Assembly (NCBI GenBank): GCA_017625065.1
Contig: JAGALS010000094.1
Span: 1 to 36,301, forward strand
Source of the DNA: Clostridia bacterium
GTDB taxonomy: Bacteria > Bacillota > Clostridia > Oscillospirales > CAG-272
Direction: 5' to 3'
Length of the DNA stretch: 36,301 nucleotides
The position numbers were made by a program, and so were the translations under genes. Under the pieces are notes generated by a model. That model worked only from the letters and a program-made list of their open reading frames with translations, searched no databases and was not told the DNA's origin. Positions 21,555 through 28,846 of the stretch are shown here, piece by piece. The number at the start of each line of letters is the position of its first letter. The stretch's first letter is position 1.

Positions 21555-21686
21555 AAGACGGCAGAGCCGCGAAACGACGCAGCGCTCCGCGCGGCGTAGG
21601 GCAAGTTGCCAAAGGCAACTTAGCGCCAAGCGCGAAGCGTTTGGCAGACAAATAGGCGGCTTGCCGCCGTCCTGCCATCCCTGCCA
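21516..21686. repeat. tRNA-Gln tail cassette, 171 bp, ending in a 17-nt copy of the tRNA 3' end
   Basis: Between the tRNA end TCCTGCCATCCCTGCCA (21499-21515) and its exact copy (21670-21686) lie the terminator hairpin, ACGC-A-GCGC-TCC-GCGC-G-GCGT, AAGTTGCC-AAA-GGCAACTT (21603-21621), CCAAGCGC-GAA-GCGTTTGG (21626-21644) and GGCGGC-TT-GCCGCC (21655-21668). TTGGCAAAGACGGCAG after the terminator looks like a worn inverted copy of the tRNA end. The flanking direct repeats resemble attachment-site duplications. Its first 90 bp recur at 22698-22790. Confidence 0.85.
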
Positions 21687-21720
21687 GAAAAAAGCACTTG
21701 CGTGAGCAAGTGCTTTTTTC
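21687..21720 (+). terminator. Second terminator, after the duplicated tRNA end
   Basis: GAAAAAAGCACTTGC pairs perfectly with GCAAGTGCTTTTTTC across GTGA. It follows the copied tRNA end as a tRNA terminator would, so it may be the original tRNA-Gln terminator displaced by the cassette. Confidence 0.88.
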
Positions 21721-21723
21721 AAC

Positions 21724-21898
21724 GAAATTTGCCCTTCGGGCAAGTGAAATAGCTTCGCTGTGAAATATTTGCTCCGCAAATGTGAAATATTCGCTGACGC
21801 GAATGTGGGCAAATTTCATTTCACATTGCGACGAAGGAGCAATATTTCACAATTCACGAAGTGAATTATTTCACATTCGGCGTAAGCCGAATATTTCA
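21724..21898. repeat. Array of seven hairpins joined by GTGAAATA / TATTTCAC
   Basis: Stems: TTGCCC-TTC-GGGCAA (21729), AGC-TTC-GCT (21751), ATTTGC-TCC-GCAAAT (21767), ATTCGC-TGAC-GCGAAT (21789), ATTGC...GCAAT (21825), AATTCAC-GAA-GTGAATT (21851), ATTCGGC-GTAA-GCCGAAT (21875). The first four are joined by GTGAAAT(AT), the last three by its complement ATTTCACA. Stem sequences differ while pairing is kept. GAAATTTGCCC (21724-21734) and GGGCAAATTTC (21808-21818) enclose the first half. Confidence 0.88.
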
Positions 21899-21900
21899 CT

Positions 21901-22008
21901 AAAAGCTTACGACTCTGAAGTTTTTCGAAATTTTTGTAGATGCATTTCCGCGCGGAGCTTTGCTCGCGCATCTTTTCGGTCTGTAGACAGATTCGAACCG
22001 GCGAAATG
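21901..22008. other. Remainder of the gap before the low-GC gene; possible tRNA remnant
   Basis: Contains a GC-rich hairpin (GATGC...GCATC around 21938-21972, with GAGC-TTT-GCTC) and GATTCGAACC near 21990. The latter is the complement of a tRNA T-loop (GGTTCGAATC). It may be a degraded tRNA end on the minus strand. No ORF. Confidence 0.35.
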
Positions 22009-22037
22009 TTGAAATGTTTACAAAATTGTGGTATAAT
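22009..22037 (+). promoter_or_regulatory. Promoter of the low-GC gene
   Basis: TTGAAA (22009-22014), 17-bp spacer, TATAAT (22032-22037). Confidence 0.7.
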
Positions 22038-22060
22038 GATATCAGAAGGGCGGTGACGCT

Positions 22061-22540
22061 ATGATTTACGGAACAATCATACAAAAAGGAGAAAAATATT
22101 ACACCTTTCTCAAAAAGCTTTTTGAGTCAATCGATAATATTCAGTTGAATTACAAATGGCTAATTTCTCATCCGGAGTGCTACCCATTTGATAAGGATAT
22201 TCAAAAAACATTAGAACAAGAATATTGTATATTGACAGGAAAAGAGTTGACCGATTTGATCAACAAAGAAGATTTTCAATGGATATGGGGAACTTTTTCG
22301 GCATTTGATCCATCAACATCTGACAAAGATATATTAGAATACAAGCTTCCCGAAAACGATATGTACCCTGGATTTTGGAAAAACCCATTCACAATACAAC
22401 ACCCTTTAGCCAAAATAGAAATCGTTGCATTCGATTCATCATATACCTTGATCTTCACAAAAGATTTTACTTTACCTGAAAGATTCAAGGAATTTTATCC
22501 TTTGGCAGAGGATTTGGAGTTGGTTAATCGCTCTTTATAA
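22061..22540 (+). CDS. Low-GC orphan protein, possibly DUF2691-like
   Basis: 159 residues, soluble, acidic and aromatic-rich, starting MIYGTIIQKG. The pattern (FLKKLFESID, YKWLISHPECYPF, LTGKELTDLI, then DSSYTLIFTKD) recalls the small DUF2691-type proteins of Firmicutes, but this is a weak, by-eye match. AGGGCGGTG precedes the ATG. Base composition is far more AT-rich than the surrounding core genes and codon choice (ATA, AGA, TTA) differs, so acquisition by transfer is likely. It is flanked by direct copies of the tRNA-Gln cassette (21515-21604 and 22698-22790). Small orphan genes like this can be immunity proteins; nothing here shows that. Confidence 0.7.
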   Translation: MIYGTIIQKGEKYYTFLKKLFESIDNIQLNYKWLISHPECYPFDKDIQKTLEQEYCILTGKELTDLINKEDFQWIWGTFSAFDPSTSDKDILEYKLPENDMYPGFWKNPFTIQHPLAKIEIVAFDSSYTLIFTKDFTLPERFKEFYPLAEDLELVNRSL

Positions 22541-22697
22541 TACATAGGCTTCGTTACAAGCATGGCGTTAAAAGTCCGGTAGAACGCGGAGTCTTTTAAC
22601 TCCCATCATCGCCAAGGGGGTAGTGTACCCTCTGCAAAATCATCGTGCGTCTAAATCAGCCACACACGGTTTTGCATCTAAATCGGACACACGTCAC
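22541..22697. other. Gap without a recognised gene
   Basis: Contains a short degenerate direct repeat, TCTAAATCAGCCACACACG and TCTAAATCGGACACACGTC (about 22650-22693), just before the second cassette copy. AAAAGTCCG near 22570 pairs loosely with a later stretch. No ORF or clear RNA. Confidence 0.35.
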
Positions 22698-22790
22698 AAC
22701 AAAAAAAGCCACCCACACGGGTGGCTTTTTTGTTGGCAAAGACGGCAGAGCCGCGAAACGACGCAGCGCTCCGCGCGGCGTAGGGCAAGC
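22698..22790. repeat. Second, truncated copy of the tRNA-Gln tail cassette
   Basis: Matches 21515-21604 over about 90 bp: the AAAAAAGCCACCC terminator hairpin (with one extra A), GGCAAAGACGGCAGAGCC and the GCGC-TCC-GCGC hairpin, ending at GTAGGGCAAG. The second half and the tRNA-end copy are missing and no tRNA precedes it. Confidence 0.9.
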
Positions 22791-22816
22791 ATTTTTTAAC
22801 AGGCAATATAAAGAAT

Positions 22817-22855
22817 TTACATCGTAATTTGCCTTGCAAAAATTTTCCTTTCCAT
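22817..22855 (-). pseudogene. Possible remnant of a gene start downstream of the GH43-like gene
   Basis: On the minus strand AAGGAG sits 6-7 nt before an ATG (22855) that opens only 12 codons (MERKIFARQITM) before TAA. The cassette copy begins about 25 bp further. This looks like the head of an operon gene whose remainder was lost next to the inserted repeat, or a chance micro-ORF. An IR TTCCATAAC...GTTATGGAA (22850-22877) overlaps it. Confidence 0.3.
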
Positions 22856-22901
22856 AACCGTTCTCCTTGTTATGGAATATGAAAAGGTAAAATACCAAAG
22901 A

Positions 22902-23969
22902 TTATTCATAATCCTCGATCCGCCACTCATCGTGCCAATCAAGATACGCCATTTCTCCGTCAAATCGGAATGGCAGCCAAACGTAGTCTGCCTCGTTGGT
23001 GTTTTCTTGAAGAGTGCCGAGAAGCTTGAACGCCGCAGACCTTTCCTTGGGTGTGGAATCATAACCGAAAGCATCGGCATAAGCTTTTTCGTACAGTTCG
23101 TAAGGCAAATGCATTTTGTGAGGCTGCCAACGGTCCGCACAGGCTATGTAGAGATCCTTTTTGCCCGGAACCTTGAATACGCTGGAAACCTGACTGTGGA
23201 ATGAAGTGTGACTTTCATCTGTGGGATGAGGGTCTCCAAGCACCGTAAACGGGCCGTGCCAGGTGTCGGCAATGGCCAGCTCGGAAGGATTAGGCAGGTA
23301 GCAGGTGGTTCCTGAGGTGATAAGATAGTGCTTACCCTTTCTCATAAAGTGCGCGTTGGCTTCACGGACATAGGGCGGATAGGGACGCGGAAAATGGGTT
23401 GAATAATATCCTGTAACGTTTGTGTAATCCTCTGTCAGATCAGCACAGATGGTCTCTGAATGGACGCGCTCAAAATAGTAATATGCCTTTCCGTCGGGAG
23501 CTACAACAAGGTCGAAATCTCCCGCACTCATATTCAGGGGATAAAGCCTTTCACGAACAATGGTGTAGGGCCCCAATAAACTGTCGGCTGTGAGCACGGT
23601 CTCACACTGTGTGCCATCTTTTTCAACGATCTTGAGCCAACAAACGAACTTTTTTGTTTTCTTGTTATAAATGATATGAGGCCGATCCATGCACGAGGAT
23701 GGGTGCAGAGTTGAACTTGGATCATCGGTGTTTGGGGGGATGATCAGTCCAAGATCCTCCCAGTTGTAAAGATCGGTGGATCGGTAGCAGCGCACACCCC
23801 AATGCCAGATATTCTTTTTGGGGTCGGTAAATTCTTTGTTCTCTCCGTACCAATAATAGACTCCGTCAAGATACATGATCGAACCGCCGTGAGCATGGAT
23901 ACGTTTGCCCTCGGTGTCAAGCCATACCTGACCCGGGCGTATACTGTTGTATTGATTGTACATTTTCAT
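22902..23969 (-). CDS. GH43-like glycoside hydrolase (galactan exo-1,3-beta-galactosidase type)
   Basis: 355 residues forming a five-bladed beta-propeller. The start HAHGGSIMYLDGVYYWYGE, CYRSTDLYNWEDLG, CMDRPHIIYNKKTKKFVCW and SAGDFDLVVAPDGKAYYYFE fit the GH43 subfamily that includes exo-beta-1,3-galactanases. VREANAHFMRKGKHYLITSG carries the expected glutamate. No signal peptide, so the enzyme should act in the cytoplasm on imported oligosaccharides. The ATG at 23969 follows AAGGAT and a promoter lies at 24075-24103. It opens the carbohydrate locus that runs to 34294. Exact substrate is inferred only from family resemblance. Confidence 0.82.
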   Translation of the reverse strand: MKMYNQYNSIRPGQVWLDTEGKRIHAHGGSIMYLDGVYYWYGENKEFTDPKKNIWHWGVRCYRSTDLYNWEDLGLIIPPNTDDPSSTLHPSSCMDRPHIIYNKKTKKFVCWLKIVEKDGTQCETVLTADSLLGPYTIVRERLYPLNMSAGDFDLVVAPDGKAYYYFERVHSETICADLTEDYTNVTGYYSTHFPRPYPPYVREANAHFMRKGKHYLITSGTTCYLPNPSELAIADTWHGPFTVLGDPHPTDESHTSFHSQVSSVFKVPGKKDLYIACADRWQPHKMHLPYELYEKAYADAFGYDSTPKERSAAFKLLGTLQENTNEADYVWLPFRFDGEMAYLDWHDEWRIEDYE

Positions 23970-24074
23970 ATCCTTTCTGATGATTTGTTCATATCGTCGA
24001 CAGTCTTAGCAGCGGCATTGGATACAATACTCTTTTTTTCCAAGACCGTGGAAGAAGCAATCCTATTTTAAATC

Positions 24075-24103
24075 ATTATAACAACATTTCATCTTAAAGT
24101 CAA
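24075..24103 (-). promoter_or_regulatory. Promoter of the GH43-like gene
   Basis: On the minus strand: TTGACT (24103-24098), 17-bp spacer, TATAAT (24080-24075). A leader of about 100 nt follows. Confidence 0.78.
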
Positions 24104-24150
24104 TATAAAGCAAAACAAATCATATAGCCGAATATGAGCTGCACAAAAAA

Positions 24151-24232
24151 CGGTAGGGGACCGGCGGCCATCGACGCCCCGAGAACGCGTTCTCTTGTAA
24201 CGGGCTGTCGAGGGCGCCAGAGCCCCCTACCG
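24151..24232. repeat. 82-bp imperfect palindrome element
   Basis: Ends CGGTAGGGG (24151-24159) and CCCCTACCG (24224-24232) are perfect inverted repeats. Inner arms GGCCATCGACGCCC and GGGCTGTCGAGGGC also pair, and GAGAACGCGTTCTC (24181-24194) is a perfect palindrome near the middle. MITE- or REP-like; no coding capacity. It lies in the 378-bp gap 23970-24347, whose other content is the GH43 promoter and CCTTCATGAAGG at about 24262. Confidence 0.75.
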
Positions 24233-24347
24233 AGCTTGATATATAAGCTTGAAGCTTGGTGTCCTTCATGAAGGCATACGAACCACTGACTTCATCAAAG
24301 ACAGGTCATTATGGATCGAAGCTTGATTTTCTATAAGGTGCAAGAAT

Positions 24348-26366
24348 TTAATATTCGATGATCTCCACAGACATTGGCTGCAGCGTAAGATGAAGCGTGT
24401 CCGGACAAGAGACGCCATATTCGCTTGGGAACAGCCGAATTTCGGCGTCGGCGGTCTCCTTGGATACATTCACGACAAGCAGCACCGTTTTGGATCGGTC
24501 GTCCATCTGCCAGACGCCGCCGACCACCTGCCGCATGGTAATGTCGGAGGAGGTGATGGGCGGAATGTTGGATTGGATATGCGGCGGACGAAGCAAGCTG
24601 CCCTTGTTGAAGATATCGGTATAACGATAGCGTGTATGCACGACTTTTTCCAAGAATTTCATGCGCTCCTCATTGTAGACAACATGGGCATTGAGCCAGC
24701 CGAGCTGTTGTCCAAATACAAGTGCTTGCGCAAGATGGTAGCGGAAATAATCGTCATCATCCCGTTTGGCGCCGTCCGTATATCTGCCGATCATTTGGAC
24801 GTATCCTGCATAAATGGCAGGGAAAGCGGGCACATCGTCACCCATGGTCCACACCCAGGTCAGGAAGCCGTCGAAGGATTTGACATACGCCTCCGCATTG
24901 GACTCGGTAAAATAGAATTTATCATCGGGCTTGCGGGCGTTGATCTTCTCCATCATCAAGCGGTATCCGTCGGACCAATAGCTGCCTCCGCCGGGAAGAT
25001 GTGAATGCTCCGGGTTTCGGCAAGGATAGGAGGGAACTGCGGCGATCTGGTCAAAATAGACCCCATCAATGGGCATAGTGGCTTCCATTTCCCGTACGAC
25101 CTCATCTATGATCTGATGCCAACGGGAAAAGGAGGGGCAAATGGGCGCAAGACGCGTATCCTGACCGCTTGCCTTTTTCTGGGGATATTTGACGTAATAA
25201 AGCGCTCCGTTCGACTTGATCACGGCGCCGTGGATGCCAACATTGCTGAAATTTTCCGCAAAGCCCTCATCTGCGTCATCCATTTCCCAGCTGACCGCAT
25301 TGATGTAGGGGAAGACATACAATCCGGCGTCCTTTAGCTTGCGCATTCCCTCTTTTGCGATGTCGCGCGCAGGCAAAAAATGAGGATAATTGATGTTGAA
25401 GGGGATATCGTGCCAATTGTATACATGATAAGCCACGGGCGTGCCAAGACGCTCCTTCAGCGCGATGGCTGCATTGATCCAATAATCCTTTTCATACCGT
25501 TCGGATACGGCAGCCAGCGTCATGGGGCGCGCCTCCATTTGCTTTTCGGAATTCGGAATGTAATCGCAGATCCAATAAGGGATCTCCTTGAGGGATCGCG
25601 GCGTGTCGGGACGTCCCTTTTCGGGCAGCCATTTTGCCGATCTGCGGACGAACGAGGCATACAGCATGGTTGCGTCATACCAATCCCCGGTGATGGCCTC
25701 CCAACGGATATAGCCCGCCACGCAGAAGGAATTGGCGACGGTTCCCGATCCAATGGCGGGGAAAAGGATCTGCAGATCTCCGCGATGCTCCTTTGCCTGT
25801 ACGGCGAAGAGCTTCATGCAGGCATCGGGGTCGTGAACGCCGAGGTAGATGCCGCCCTTTTCGCCCCACCACGCAAAATACTGCATGGACATATTGTGCC
25901 CCGGATAGCGGTCACGCTTTTTGAAGCCGCGCTCTCCCGCATACATAATAGCCCGTCCGCAGCAGTCGGGGACAAACAAATGCAGCGGCTCTCCCTTGAG
26001 CAGGGGAGTCGGATAGGAGATCTCCGTGACAGAATATGTATCGGAATGATTGATCACCTCCATGTACCAGGAGATCCCTTTTTCATCGGGCTTGCCTGTG
26101 ACGGCGACTGTAATATCTCCGTACAGTGCACAGCCCGACAGCCAAAATTGGAGCTGCGTATCATCGTGAACGCAGCGCACCGCGCTCCAATCGGACGCAG
26201 AATCCAAGGTGAAGCTTTCGTGGTCGAGGTTCTCCAAGCACAATTTGAAAACAGGGGAACGAAGGACAGACAATTCCCGAAAATGACCGCCCTCAAAGCA
26301 GATCCCCCCATCCGTGACGGAAATATCAAGTGACCAAAAGGGCTTTTCCAAATGTAATACTTCCAT
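24348..26366 (-). CDS. Large glycosidase-like protein (DUF6259-type)
   Basis: 672 residues. An N-terminal beta-rich part (to about 250) precedes a TIM-barrel-like region: GTPVAYHVYNWHDIPF, GLYVFPYINAVSWE, then MPIDGVYFDQIAAVP with a likely catalytic Asp, and FYFTESNAEAYV. A C-terminal beta domain ends in TLQPMSVEIIEY. The layout recalls alpha-galactosidase-like clans and matches my recollection of DUF6259 proteins, whose activity is uncharacterised. No signal peptide. ATG 26366 follows GGGAGG; the open frame extends 23 codons further but into the leader. It is divergent from the GH36 operon with promoters about 100 bp apart. Activity and substrate unknown. Confidence 0.75.
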   Translation of the reverse strand: MEVLHLEKPFWSLDISVTDGGICFEGGHFRELSVLRSPVFKLCLENLDHESFTLDSASDWSAVRCVHDDTQLQFWLSGCALYGDITVAVTGKPDEKGISWYMEVINHSDTYSVTEISYPTPLLKGEPLHLFVPDCCGRAIMYAGERGFKKRDRYPGHNMSMQYFAWWGEKGGIYLGVHDPDACMKLFAVQAKEHRGDLQILFPAIGSGTVANSFCVAGYIRWEAITGDWYDATMLYASFVRRSAKWLPEKGRPDTPRSLKEIPYWICDYIPNSEKQMEARPMTLAAVSERYEKDYWINAAIALKERLGTPVAYHVYNWHDIPFNINYPHFLPARDIAKEGMRKLKDAGLYVFPYINAVSWEMDDADEGFAENFSNVGIHGAVIKSNGALYYVKYPQKKASGQDTRLAPICPSFSRWHQIIDEVVREMEATMPIDGVYFDQIAAVPSYPCRNPEHSHLPGGGSYWSDGYRLMMEKINARKPDDKFYFTESNAEAYVKSFDGFLTWVWTMGDDVPAFPAIYAGYVQMIGRYTDGAKRDDDDYFRYHLAQALVFGQQLGWLNAHVVYNEERMKFLEKVVHTRYRYTDIFNKGSLLRPPHIQSNIPPITSSDITMRQVVGGVWQMDDRSKTVLLVVNVSKETADAEIRLFPSEYGVSCPDTLHLTLQPMSVEIIEY

Positions 26367-26458
26367 TTGCTTTTCCTCCCGAATGACAGATACGATATCA
26401 AACGGTCTTGCCCTTGCGTGAGCGCGCGTGGGCACAATGCCGTTAGCGAGTTGCTTTC

Positions 26459-26486
26459 ATTATATCATAAAATGCAATAATGTCAA
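26459..26486 (-). promoter_or_regulatory. Promoter of the DUF6259-type gene
   Basis: On the minus strand: TTGACA (26486-26481), 16-bp spacer, TATAAT (26464-26459). Confidence 0.8.
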
Positions 26487-26580
26487 GCAACCTGTGGTTG
26501 AGAAAAAGGGCGTTCACCGCCTTTTTTAAACAAGTTGTGTACTTACGGCATGCTTGGAGCCCGATATTTTTGCGACATTA

Positions 26581-26609
26581 TTGACAAGCAAATGAAATGA
26601 TGCTAAAAT
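26581..26609 (+). promoter_or_regulatory. Promoter of the GH36-GH95 operon
   Basis: TTGACA (26581-26586), 17-bp spacer, TAAAAT (26604-26609). ACATTATTG occurs next to the -35 of both divergent promoters. A hairpin (AAAAAGGGCG...CGCCTTTTTT, about 26503-26526) lies between them. Confidence 0.8.
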
Positions 26610-26638
26610 GAATAAAATGGCAGAAAAGGAGCTTGCAT

Positions 26639-28795
26639 ATGTCTATTAAGGTTACCAATAAGAACAAACGGTTTGTCCTGAACACCAAAAACACGACCTA
26701 TGCCTTTGAGGTCTTCAAGGGACATTATCTGATCCATAACTATTACGGCAGAACAAAACAGCGCTTTCAGGGCGTAAAGCCGAGAAGCCTGTCCTTTGGC
26801 GCATATGAGGCGCAATACGGCAAAAGATACTCTCCCGACGCGCATTCGATGGAGATCTCCTTCTACGGCTCGGGCGATTTCAGAGATACCTCGCTCCGTA
26901 TCTGCGGCAAGGACGGCACGGGCGTGACCGATTTCAGATACAAGTCCTTCCGTATTTTTGAAGGACGCCACAAGATCGACGGACTGCCCTGCGCGCGTCC
27001 CGACGCGGATAGCGAAACGCTGGAGATCCATCTGCGCGACAAGCTAAGCGGCTGCGACCTCTACCTCTATTACACCGTTTTCCCCGAAAGCGACGTCATC
27101 AGCCGCCATATGGTGATCGAAAATAACGGTAAGCATACCGTGCGGATCGACCGCTGCCGCCCGATCGAGCTTTGCCTTGAGCGCGGCGATCTTGATATGA
27201 TCACCCTTTGGGGCGCGTGGAATAACGAAAGCAATTATCAAAGAGTCCCTCTCCATCACGGCGTGCAGTCGGTCGGCTCGCGCAGAGGCGCTTCCTCGCA
27301 TCAGTATAACCCCTTCATGGCGATTTGCGAGCATAGCGCGACCGAGGAAAAGGGAGAGGCTTACGGCTTCAATTTCGTCTATTCGGGCTCGTTCCAGAAC
27401 TCTGTCGAGCTTGATGGCAAGAACAGAACGAAGGTACAAATGGGTCTTTGTCCCGACGATTTTGCCTACACGCTTGAGGTCGGTGAGCGCTTTGAGTCGC
27501 CCGAGGCGGTGATGACCTACTCGCCGTCGGGACTCGGACAGATGACGCGGAATTTCCACAATTTCGTGCGTAAGAATATTATGCCTGCTGTTTCGCACAA
27601 GCCCCATCCCGTGGTGCTGAATACTTGGGAGGCGTGCTACTTTAACATTGACGAGCAAAAGCTGCTGCAATTCGCGAAAAAAGGCGCTGAAATGGGCTTT
27701 GATATGCTGGTCATGGACGACGGTTGGTTTGGCGAGCGCCACAACGACAAAGCAGGGCTTGGCGATTGGTACGAAAACAGGGAAAAGTTCCCGAACGGAC
27801 TTGCCGCGTTTGTGCGCGAGGTCAAAAAGCAGGGCATCCAATTCGGCATCTGGGTCGAGCCCGAAATGGTCAATCCCAATTCCGAGCTTTACCGCGCGCA
27901 CCCCGATTGGGCGCTTCACGTTGCGGGCAGAGAGCCGTTGCTTTCCAGAAATCAGCTTGTGCTGGATATGTCGCGTGACGATGTGATCGAGTACTTGATG
28001 AATATTTTCGATAAGACCTTTGACGGGGTGGATTTGGACTACTTCAAATGGGATATGAACAGACACCTTTCTAACGTTGGCTCGGCACTTTTGCCCCCCG
28101 AACGGCAGGGCGAGGTCTCTTTTAGACACATCAAAGGCGTATACCGTTTGCTGGATTGGTTTACAAAACGCTTCCCGAACGCCGTGATCGAGACCTGCTC
28201 GGGCGGCGGTGGGCGCTACGACCTTGGTATGATGCAGTACGGCATACAGATCTGGACAAGTGACAATACCAACCCGTACAGAAGAACGATGATCCAATCG
28301 GGTGCCATCACGGCATACCCCGCGCTGACGATGTCCTGCCACGTTTCCAATCCCAAGGAGGATATGAGATCGCTTGATTATCGCTATAAGGTGGCGCTTG
28401 AGGGTATGCTTGGTTACGAGCTGAACATTCTGGAAATGTCGGACGAGATCAATGCCGAGATCTCACGGCAGATCGCGGAATACCGCACGTTGGAGCACGT
28501 GATGCGAGAGGGCGATTTCTTCCGTTTGGCGGCTCCCGAAAAGGAAACCTATTCGGCGTATTATTATGCGACCCCCGACCGCTCGGAGCTGCTTTTGACG
28601 CTTGTGGAGAAAAAGGACTGTAAGGCGGGCACATCGAAGCCTTTGAAGCTGAAAGCCGCCAAGCAGGACGCCGTTTACACGGATGTGTTCAGCGGCGAGC
28701 GCTACACGGGCAAGGAGCTTGCAAGCGGTCTGACGCTTTCGCTTACGGGTGAGGCAGATAGCGCGAAATTACTGTATTTGAAGGAAAATCAATAA
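26639..28795 (+). CDS. Alpha-galactosidase, GH36
   Basis: 718 residues, normal for the clostridial GH36 enzymes that cleave terminal alpha-1,6-galactose from raffinose-type sugars, galactomannan or glycans. The N-terminal beta-supersandwich (to about 320) is followed by the TIM barrel: VVLNTWEACYFN, VMDDGWFGERH, FGIWVEPEMVN, the nucleophile in YFKWDMNR (Asp472) and the acid/base in TSDNTNP (Asp542). The usual form of the last motif is SDNTDP. No signal peptide: cytoplasmic. ATG 26639 follows AAAAGGAG. 51 bp before the GH95-like gene in one operon. Confidence 0.93.
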   Translation: MSIKVTNKNKRFVLNTKNTTYAFEVFKGHYLIHNYYGRTKQRFQGVKPRSLSFGAYEAQYGKRYSPDAHSMEISFYGSGDFRDTSLRICGKDGTGVTDFRYKSFRIFEGRHKIDGLPCARPDADSETLEIHLRDKLSGCDLYLYYTVFPESDVISRHMVIENNGKHTVRIDRCRPIELCLERGDLDMITLWGAWNNESNYQRVPLHHGVQSVGSRRGASSHQYNPFMAICEHSATEEKGEAYGFNFVYSGSFQNSVELDGKNRTKVQMGLCPDDFAYTLEVGERFESPEAVMTYSPSGLGQMTRNFHNFVRKNIMPAVSHKPHPVVLNTWEACYFNIDEQKLLQFAKKGAEMGFDMLVMDDGWFGERHNDKAGLGDWYENREKFPNGLAAFVREVKKQGIQFGIWVEPEMVNPNSELYRAHPDWALHVAGREPLLSRNQLVLDMSRDDVIEYLMNIFDKTFDGVDLDYFKWDMNRHLSNVGSALLPPERQGEVSFRHIKGVYRLLDWFTKRFPNAVIETCSGGGGRYDLGMMQYGIQIWTSDNTNPYRRTMIQSGAITAYPALTMSCHVSNPKEDMRSLDYRYKVALEGMLGYELNILEMSDEINAEISRQIAEYRTLEHVMREGDFFRLAAPEKETYSAYYYATPDRSELLLTLVEKKDCKAGTSKPLKLKAAKQDAVYTDVFSGERYTGKELASGLTLSLTGEADSAKLLYLKENQ

Positions 28796-28846
28796 ACGGT
28801 TTGCGTTTTTTGTGACACAGAATGACGATTTTGGAGGTATAACACA

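Noticed and set aside
21724-21898. CRISPR array
   Set aside because: No constant repeat of 24-40 bp with unique spacers; the constant part is 8-9 bp and the rest are self-pairing stems; no cas genes.
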